Assembly: GCA_027069645.1 (NCBI GenBank)
Contig: JALXEI010000320.1
Coordinates: 1-11,305, forward strand
Reading direction: 5' to 3'
Length of the DNA stretch: 11,305 nucleotides
Origin: Hyphomicrobiales bacterium
Lineage (GTDB): Bacteria > Pseudomonadota > Alphaproteobacteria > Rhizobiales > JAKIUO01
Shown: piece by piece, positions 6,153-11,305 of the stretch
Position numbering within the stretch: position 1 is the stretch's first letter
Layout: the number at the start of each line of letters is the position of its first letter
Position numbers and translations under genes: made by a program
Notes under the pieces: generated by a model
The model's database searches: none
Told to the model about the DNA's origin: nothing
What the model saw: only the letters and a program-made list of their open reading frames with translations

Positions 6153-7433
6153 ATGAGCAGCGTCGAATATACACAGGAAGAATATCAGGCAGCAGCGGCC
6201 CCGGCGAATGCCGGTGGCCAGCGGCCAAGGGCCCGCATTATTCCGCGGATCACCGTCCAGGCTTTTTGCGAAATCGAGGATACGGCCGAGGCCATTTCCG
6301 GCGCGGCGGCCGATCGTCGTCTGGCAAAATCGCATGTGACCGTACAGATGGGCGGTGTTCGGGCTGCCCATGCCTTCTATCAAACGGCCCCGACGCCCAA
6401 TCTGATCATCATCGAAAGCCTCGCCGATCGGGATTCCATGCTGGCCGATCTTGATCAGCTGGCCGAAACATGTGATTCGGGGACAAAGGTTCTGGTGATC
6501 GGTTCCGTCAATGATGTGGTGCTCTATCGGGCCCTCATCCAGCGCGGGGTCAGTGAATATCTGGTGGCGCCGTTGCAGCCTGTCCAGATCATTGAGTCAA
6601 TCGCCAGCCTTTACGAGGATCCCGACGCCGAACCGGTGGGCGAGGTGATTGCCTTTGTGGGCGCAAAGGGCGGCGCCGGCTCCTCGACGATCTGCCACAA
6701 TACCGCCTGGGCGATGTCAAAGATCACCAGCACCGAGGTTGTGATCACGGATTTCGATCTGCCCTTTGGGACAGCCGGGCTCGATTTTGACCAGGATCCG
6801 GTGCAGGGTATTGCCGATGCCCTGACGGCCCCTGACCGGCTGGATGAAGTGCTGCTGGACCGTTTGCTGACAAAATGCTCGGAAAATCTTTCGCTTTTTG
6901 CAGCACCTGGCACGCTGGACAATGTCTATGACCTTTCGGCCCAGCAGTGCAGCACGGTCATTGATGTTGTGCGCTCCAATCTGCCCTATTCGTTTGTGGA
7001 CATCCCGCATATGTGGACCGCATGGTCGCGGCAGATGCTGATCCAGGCCGATGATGTGGTGATTACGGCAACGCCCGATCTGGCGAGTTTGCGCAACACA
7101 AAGAATTTGCTGGATCTGATTGCAAAAGAACGCGCCAATGATGAACCGCCCCATATCGTGCTCAATCAGGTCAATGTACCCAAACGCCCGGAAATCTCGC
7201 TTGCGGATTTCAGCAGGTCACTGGGGGCGGAAATCGGTGCTGTGATTGATTTCAATCCGCAACTGTTCGGTACAGCGGCCAATAATGGTCAGATGATCCA
7301 GGAATATGAACCCCGGTCGAAGGCGGCCGATCAGTTCAACGATCTGGCTTCAAGGATCGCAAGAATATCGGGCGACAGAAAAGAGAGCGGTTCGGCAATT
7401 GCGAAACTTCTCGGGAAGTTGAACCGAAAATAA
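6153..7433 (+). CDS. cpaE: Pilus localisation ATPase-like protein CpaE (TadZ)
   Basis: A 426-residue cytoplasmic protein of the ParA/MinD superfamily that places the Tad machine in the cell. Residues ~30-155 form a receiver-like N-terminal domain (N-L-I-I-I-E-S-L at 83-90, K-V-L-V-I-G-S at 112-118, G-V-S-E-Y-L-V-A-P at 132-140). Residues ~164-400 form the ATPase domain. The deviant Walker A is G170-A-K172-G-G-A-G-S177-S178-T179: the signature Lys K172 is present, but the second Lys of KGGxGK(T/S) is Ser, as is common in CpaE/TadZ. The Walker B-like strand V-V-I-T-D200-F-D202 follows, and S-F-V-D-I-P later. The ATG at 6153 has AGGA at 6142-6145 and begins one base after cpaD. cpaF follows closely. 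Alternative assignment to a plain ParA is unlikely given the N-terminal domain and neighbours. Confidence 0.95.
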   Translation: MSSVEYTQEEYQAAAAPANAGGQRPRARIIPRITVQAFCEIEDTAEAISGAAADRRLAKSHVTVQMGGVRAAHAFYQTAPTPNLIIIESLADRDSMLADLDQLAETCDSGTKVLVIGSVNDVVLYRALIQRGVSEYLVAPLQPVQIIESIASLYEDPDAEPVGEVIAFVGAKGGAGSSTICHNTAWAMSKITSTEVVITDFDLPFGTAGLDFDQDPVQGIADALTAPDRLDEVLLDRLLTKCSENLSLFAAPGTLDNVYDLSAQQCSTVIDVVRSNLPYSFVDIPHMWTAWSRQMLIQADDVVITATPDLASLRNTKNLLDLIAKERANDEPPHIVLNQVNVPKRPEISLADFSRSLGAEIGAVIDFNPQLFGTAANNGQMIQEYEPRSKAADQFNDLASRIARISGDRKESGSAIAKLLGKLNRK

Positions 7434-7447
7434 CAGGGTGAATGCAG

Positions 7448-8947
7448 ATGTTTGGCAAACGAAGCGATAGTGACCGGCATACCGGCGGACGGGCGATGAC
7501 GCCCGTCCCGGGTTCGGAAATACCTTCCCTCGCGGAGGAAAAAAGACCTGATGTCGTGGATCGGGCACCGGTAGCTCCGGCGGCTGCTTCCGGCAAAAAA
7601 GCCAACGGGGAGGAGAAGGACGGTTCGCGAACTGCCGAATATTATTCGGTCAAGACAACGGTCTTTAATGCCCTCATCGACACCATTGATCTGGCCCAGC
7701 TGTCGCAGGTGGAAAAGAGCGTGGCCCGCGAGGAAATCCGCGATATTGTCACGGAAATCCTGTCCATCAAGAATGTCATCATGTCCATATCCGAACAGGA
7801 GGAACTGCTTGAGGATATCTGCAATGATGTCCTTGGTTACGGACCGCTGGAACCGCTGCTTGCGCGCGACGACATTGCCGATGTCATGATCAATGGCGCG
7901 CACAATTCCTTTATCGAGGTCAATGGCAAGGTCGTGAAGGCCGGTGTTCAGTTTGCCGATAACGCCCAGCTGATGAATATCTGTCAGCGCATCGTTTCGC
8001 AGGTCGGTCGTCGTGTTGATGAATCAAGTCCCATATGCGACGCGCGCCTGCCCGACGGTTCGCGTGTTAACGTCATTGCGCCGCCGCTGGCCATTGACGG
8101 GCCCTGCCTGACCATTCGTAAATTCAAAAAGGACAAGCTGACCCTTTCCCAGCTTGTTGATTTCGGTTCGATCACGCCGGAAGGCAAGACCATTCTGGAG
8201 ATCATTGGCCGGGTGCGCTGCAATATCGTTATCTCGGGTGGTACCGGTTCGGGTAAAACCACACTGCTCAACTGTATGACAGCTTCTATTGATCAGGATG
8301 AACGTATCGTCACCTGCGAGGACAGTGCCGAGCTGCAATTGCAACAGCCGCATGTGGTGCGCCTTGAAACGCGACCTCCGAACCTTGAAGGGGAAGGGGA
8401 GATTACCATGCGCGATCTGGTCAAGAACTGTTTGCGTATGCGACCCGAGCGCATCATTGTGGGTGAGGTTCGTGGCCCCGAGGCCTTTGACCTCTTGCAG
8501 GCCATGAACACGGGGCATGACGGCTCGATGGGGACACTCCATTCCAACTCGCCGCGTGAAGCCATTTCGCGTCTTGAAAGCATGATCATGATGGGGGGCT
8601 TTTCGCTGCCGTCACACACCATTCGCGAGATGATTGTCGGCTCTGTCGATGTCATCATTCAGGCCTCCCGGATGCGCGACGGTTCGCGTAAAATCACCCA
8701 TATTACCGAAGTGGTGGGTATGGAAGGCGATGTTCCCACGCTTCAGGACCTGTTCGTCTATGAAGTCACGGGCGAAGACAAAAACGGCCGGATCAAGGGG
8801 CATCATCGCTCAACCGGCATTGCGCGGCCAAAATTCTGGGAACGGGCCCAGTACTTTAACGAACAGCACCGCCTGGCGGAGGCGCTGGCCAGTGCCGAAA
8901 CGGGAACGGGTTTCGGAAATAACAATCAGGAGGCGAGCTTTGTTTAG
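7448..8947 (+). CDS. cpaF: Pilus assembly ATPase CpaF (TadA)
   Basis: A secretion ATPase of the VirB11/PulE (T2SSE) superfamily that powers Tad pilus assembly at the inner membrane, working with TadB and TadC. Numbering is from the ATG at 7448 (499 residues). A variable N-terminus (~1-60) precedes the N-terminal domain (G-Y-G-P-L-E-P-L-L near 130-138). The core holds Walker A G264-G-T-G-S-G-K270-T-T, an acidic box (E-D-S-A-E-L-Q-L near 291-298), Walker B R335-I-I-V-G-E340-V-R-G, and the His box T355-G-H357-D-G-S-M-G-T-L-H365-S. All catalytic features are intact. The in-frame ATG at 7442 (two codons longer) lies too close to AGGG (7435-7438); 7448 has a 9-base gap and starts M-F-G-K-R. The gene begins 14 bases after cpaE and overlaps tadB by 8 bases. 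Confidence 0.96.
   Translation: MFGKRSDSDRHTGGRAMTPVPGSEIPSLAEEKRPDVVDRAPVAPAAASGKKANGEEKDGSRTAEYYSVKTTVFNALIDTIDLAQLSQVEKSVAREEIRDIVTEILSIKNVIMSISEQEELLEDICNDVLGYGPLEPLLARDDIADVMINGAHNSFIEVNGKVVKAGVQFADNAQLMNICQRIVSQVGRRVDESSPICDARLPDGSRVNVIAPPLAIDGPCLTIRKFKKDKLTLSQLVDFGSITPEGKTILEIIGRVRCNIVISGGTGSGKTTLLNCMTASIDQDERIVTCEDSAELQLQQPHVVRLETRPPNLEGEGEITMRDLVKNCLRMRPERIIVGEVRGPEAFDLLQAMNTGHDGSMGTLHSNSPREAISRLESMIMMGGFSLPSHTIREMIVGSVDVIIQASRMRDGSRKITHITEVVGMEGDVPTLQDLFVYEVTGEDKNGRIKGHHRSTGIARPKFWERAQYFNEQHRLAEALASAETGTGFGNNNQEASFV
8928..8933 (+). promoter_or_regulatory. Ribosome binding site of tadB inside cpaF
   Basis: AGGAGG, a full match to the anti-Shine-Dalgarno core, lies six bases before a TTG at 8940 within the last codons of cpaF. 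It is the main reason for calling the TTG as the tadB start. Confidence 0.8.
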
Positions 8948-9929
8948 CCCGGAGATTTTACAATTTGCCATCATTCTGCTCGGCGCTCTGTCCGTCGGCG
9001 GATTTGTTTACGCAATTGCTACACCGTATTTTAACGGCGAGAAGAAAACCAACAGGCGTCTGGCCAGAATTGTCACCGACAAGGCCGAGCAGGGACGGGG
9101 AACGCCCGACCAGAAACGCCGCAAGGCTGTTCAGGAAGTGCTGGATGAACTCGATCAGCGCCACAGGGAAGACCGCAAGCTGTCCATGCGCAAGCGTCTT
9201 TCCCAGGCCGGTCTGAATATCACTCCGGCTGTTTTCTATCTGTTGAGCCTGATCAGCGCCATTGCATTTGGTTTCGGGGCTTTTGTTTCTGTCAACGAGG
9301 GCCTTGCGCCCTATGTCACAGGCGCCGCTATCCTTGTTGGTGGTATAGGTTTCCCCCGCTGGGTGGTGAATTTCCTGTCACGCAGACGTCAGAGGAAATT
9401 CGTACAGGAACTGGCCAATGCCATTGATATCATCGTGCGCGGCGTGAAGACGGGACTGCCGCTTAATGATTGTATCGGTATTATTGCAAGGGAATCCCCC
9501 GAACCCCTGCGTTCGGAATTTGCCAAGATCGTTGAAGAGCAGAAAATCGGCGTGACTCTGGGTCAGGGGATCGAGCGCATGTATGAACGCATGCCCTTGC
9601 AGGAAGTCAACTTCCTGTCGATTGTCATCACCATTCAGCAGTCTGCCGGTGGTAACCTCGCAGAGGCCTTGCAGAATCTCTCGAATGTCCTGCGCGAACG
9701 AAAGAAACTTGAAGGCAAGGTCCGGGCTTTCTCCCAGGAAGCCAAAAGTTCGGCGATGATCATCGGTGCTCTTCCGGTCGTGGTGATGGGGGCTGTCTAC
9801 CTGTCAAAACCCGACTATATCTCCATTCTGTTCGATACCCGTTCGGGGAATATGATGCTGGCGGGCAGTGCCATATGGATGTTGATAGGTGTGTTGATGA
9901 TGCGCAAGATGATTAACTTTGACTACTAG
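8940..9929 (+). CDS. tadB: Inner-membrane platform protein TadB
   Basis: A 329-residue polytopic membrane protein with a T2SSF (GspF/PilC-like) domain, one of the two platform proteins that hold the pilus at the inner membrane above CpaF. Hydrophobic segments are ~7-28, 97-115, 123-146, 271-289 and 305-323. The T2SSF domain spans ~158-285 with the typical helices: L159-A-N-A-I-D-I-I-V-R-G-V-K-T-G-L-P-L, then Q-Q-S-A-G-G-N-L-A-E-A-L-Q-N-L at 233-247. A charged cytoplasmic stretch (34-86) joins the first helix to the rest. The start is TTG at 8940, overlapping cpaF by 8 bases, supported by AGGAGG at 8928-8933 and by a normal N-terminus (F-S-P-E-I-L-Q-F-A-I-I-L-L). No ATG near this point is in frame; the in-frame codons further upstream are overlapped by cpaF and look like its shadow. 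TTG start and overlap suggest translational coupling. Confidence 0.94.
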   Translation: MFSPEILQFAIILLGALSVGGFVYAIATPYFNGEKKTNRRLARIVTDKAEQGRGTPDQKRRKAVQEVLDELDQRHREDRKLSMRKRLSQAGLNITPAVFYLLSLISAIAFGFGAFVSVNEGLAPYVTGAAILVGGIGFPRWVVNFLSRRRQRKFVQELANAIDIIVRGVKTGLPLNDCIGIIARESPEPLRSEFAKIVEEQKIGVTLGQGIERMYERMPLQEVNFLSIVITIQQSAGGNLAEALQNLSNVLRERKKLEGKVRAFSQEAKSSAMIIGALPVVVMGAVYLSKPDYISILFDTRSGNMMLAGSAIWMLIGVLMMRKMINFDY

Positions 9930-10050
9930 CACCGGAGACCGGTGACCGGTGACCAGAGCGCGAGTGCGCCCGGTACCGTATGCAGGATTGACTTCATGAC
10001 CGGCACCGGTTTGCGGTGTGGTCCAACCTAGAAAAACAGGCCATGTGATC
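9930..10050 (+). repeat. CCGGTG-rich intergenic repeat and hairpin region, tadB-tadC
   Basis: This 121-base gap is the longest within the cpaB-tadC unit. CACCGG-AGA-CCGGTG (9930-9944) is a perfect inverted repeat right after the tadB stop. ACCGGTG is repeated in tandem at 9938-9951. A near-complementary ACCGGCACCGGT lies at 9999-10010, so RNA could pair 9938-9950 with 9999-10010 with one bulge. No T-run follows, so it is not a typical terminator. It may affect mRNA stability or processing; that is inference. Confidence 0.55.
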
Positions 10051-11028
10051 ATGTATAACTTTATTGATCAGTTCTTTACCACCGAATATGCCATTATGGG
10101 GCTTGTCGGACTGGCAACATTTGCGACCATCCTGACCATTGTCGGCCCGCTGCTTTCCGGCAGCAAGCTCAATTCCCGCATGAAATCGGTATCCACAGAG
10201 CGGGACAAGCTGCGGGCCGAACGGCTCAATGCGCTGACAGCAGGCAAGGGGGGCGCTTCCCTGCGACATGAGGAAAAGGGAATCTACAAGACCATTGTTC
10301 AGGCCCTGCATCTGGAAAAGGCGCTTGACCCGGAAGAAACGCGTGAAAAACTCAAAAAAGCCGGGTTGCGCGGCCCGGGGCCGCTTATGGCCTTCATGTT
10401 CTTTCAGCTTGTTATGCCGATCATCGTCGGTGTCGGGGCCTTCCTCTATCTGACTTTTATCAATGATTTCGGTTATGCACCGATCATGCGTCTGGGGCTG
10501 GCCATCGGTGCAGCTCTGGTGGGCTATTATCTGCCTTCGCTGTTCGTGCACAATATCATGCAAAAACGCCAGGAATCGATCCGCAAGGCCTTTCCCGATG
10601 CGCTCGATCTGCTGCTGATCTGTGTGCAGTCCGGTATGTCCATCGAGGCAGCTTTCAAGCTGGTGTCGACCGAAATCGGTTCCCAGTCGATCCCGCTGGC
10701 CGAGGAATTCACCCTGACCACGGCGGAAATGTCCTATTTGCAGGAACGCCGTCAGGCCTATGAGAATCTGGGTATTCGCACCGGCCTTGAAGGGGTGAAA
10801 TCGGTGACCACCTCTCTGATGCAGGCGGAGAGATACGGCACCCCCCTGTCGCAGGCGCTGCGTGTTCTCGCGCAGGAAAACCGGGATATGCGCATGGCCG
10901 AAGCCGAACGCAAGGCGGCTGCCCTGCCACCGAAACTGACTGTGCCAATGATCACCTTTTTCCTGCCGGTACTGTTTGTCGTCATCCTCGGTCCGGCCAT
11001 CATTCAGGCCCTCAACACCTTCAAATAG
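10051..11028 (+). CDS. tadC: Inner-membrane platform protein TadC
   Basis: A 325-residue membrane protein with a T2SSF domain, partner of TadB in the assembly platform. Hydrophobic segments are ~14-36, 112-136, 148-168 and 298-320. The T2SSF domain spans ~182-310 (F181-P-D-A-L-D-L-L-L-I-C-V-Q-S-G-M-S-I-E-A, then T-S-L-M-Q-A-E-R-Y-G-T-P-L-S-Q-A-L at 254-270). The cytoplasmic segment 40-110 is charged, ending L-K-K-A-G-L-R-G. The ATG at 10051 is preceded by AGG at 10038-10040. In-frame GTGs at 10045 and 10018 are possible starts, but the extra residues are not hydrophobic and add nothing to the family. It is separated from tadB by a repeat-rich gap and followed by a terminator-like hairpin. Length and layout are normal for TadC. 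Confidence 0.95.
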   Translation: MYNFIDQFFTTEYAIMGLVGLATFATILTIVGPLLSGSKLNSRMKSVSTERDKLRAERLNALTAGKGGASLRHEEKGIYKTIVQALHLEKALDPEETREKLKKAGLRGPGPLMAFMFFQLVMPIIVGVGAFLYLTFINDFGYAPIMRLGLAIGAALVGYYLPSLFVHNIMQKRQESIRKAFPDALDLLLICVQSGMSIEAAFKLVSTEIGSQSIPLAEEFTLTTAEMSYLQERRQAYENLGIRTGLEGVKSVTTSLMQAERYGTPLSQALRVLAQENRDMRMAEAERKAAALPPKLTVPMITFFLPVLFVVILGPAIIQALNTFK

Positions 11029-11078
11029 GCCCGGTCGGGACATCGGCGAATCATTAGGGGTGGGAAGAAAATTTCAGG

Positions 11079-11113
11079 CACCGGCGGTCTGATTGTGATC
11101 GCCGGTGTTATTT
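11079..11113 (+). terminator. Terminator-like hairpin after tadC
   Basis: CACCGGCG (11079-11086) pairs with CGCCGGTG (11100-11107), extended by three further pairs including one G-U, with a 7-base loop. The tract TTATTTT (11108-11114) follows. It starts 50 bases after the tadC stop and likely ends the cpaB-tadC transcript. Confidence 0.75.
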
Positions 11114-11135
11114 TGTGTGATTGATTGGGGTTTTC

Positions 11136-11297
11136 TTGTCAAAAGAGCAACATTGCCAATGCGCTTCCATCAAAATTTATGTGCAGAAGCCGGAAGTCGT
11201 TTCTACGCCGCAGCCCTTGCGTTTTATGAGGGAAGTCGATTGTCAGATTTATCCCGAAATGACAGATTTGGGGTATGTGGTTCCTCCACTTTCGTGA
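11136..11297 (+). CDS. Possible small protein, unrecognised (weak candidate)
   Basis: From a TTG at 11136 a frame of 53 codons runs to TGA at 11295-11297. It begins M/L-S-K-E-Q-H-C-Q-C and ends L-G-Y-V-V-P-P-L-S. A weak GGGG (11127-11130) lies before it. I recognise no domain. A second plus frame from ATG 11159 is open to the window edge, and the opposite strand is also open, so coding evidence is poor and chance is a fair explanation. The tail of the window (11114-11305) otherwise shows nothing I can name. Confidence 0.2.
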   Translation: MSKEQHCQCASIKIYVQKPEVVSTPQPLRFMREVDCQIYPEMTDLGYVVPPLS

Positions 11298-11305
11298 GCA
11301 GGACA

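Noticed and set aside
8634..8939. Upstream extension of the tadB frame inside cpaF, including an ATG at 8634
   Set aside because: The extension is read through the well-conserved cpaF frame, has no TadB similarity and would place about 100 unrelated residues before the first membrane helix.
1..11305. Search for CRISPR arrays, insertion sequences, tRNA or rRNA genes
   Set aside because: No regularly spaced long repeats, transposase-like products, terminal inverted repeats or tRNA-like clover-leaf sequences were seen.

Overview
The window is a Tad/Cpa (type IVc, Flp) pilus biogenesis locus. Gene order and protein types match the Alphaproteobacteria: pilA, cpaA, cpaB, cpaC, cpaD, cpaE, cpaF, tadB, tadC, as in the Caulobacter cpa cluster. 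CpaD-type lipoprotein and CpaE with a receiver-like N-terminus point the same way. Base composition looks roughly balanced, lower in GC than Caulobacter. The genus cannot be fixed from the sequence alone.

Layout. Positions 1-356 (minus strand) hold the N-terminal part of a secreted protein with a pilus/secretin N-terminal (pil_N-like) domain, cut by the window edge. It is divergent from pilA. The 341-bp divergent spacer (357-697) is rich in palindromes, A-tracts and short tandem repeats. A 58-residue Flp prepilin gene (698-874) follows and ends at a strong GAAA-loop terminator. Next come an integral-membrane PAP2 (Aur1/Ipt1-like) phosphatase/phosphotransferase (1081-2226) and the prepilin peptidase cpaA (2331-2834), closed by a second strong terminator (2858-2884). 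From 3004 to 11028 seven genes run in one direction: cpaB, cpaC, cpaD, cpaE, cpaF, tadB, tadC. Spacing is tight except for 75 nt before cpaC and a 121-nt repeat-rich gap before tadC. A third terminator-like hairpin (11079-11113) closes the unit. The last ~190 nt contain no convincing gene.

How the parts work together. CpaA cleaves and matures PilA. CpaF is the assembly ATPase that drives the TadB/TadC inner-membrane platform. CpaE is the ParA/MinD-like protein that places the machine. CpaC is the outer-membrane secretin, helped by the lipoprotein CpaD and the periplasmic SAF-domain protein CpaB. The minor pilins TadE/F/G and the TPR protein TadD are not in the window. The machinery itself is standard. 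The less expected items are the PAP2 gene between pilA and cpaA, the separate pil_N protein next to pilA, the TTG-initiated tadB, the CCGGTG repeat spacer before tadC, and the layered regulatory motifs upstream of pilA and cpaB. I did not find clear evidence of an undescribed system.
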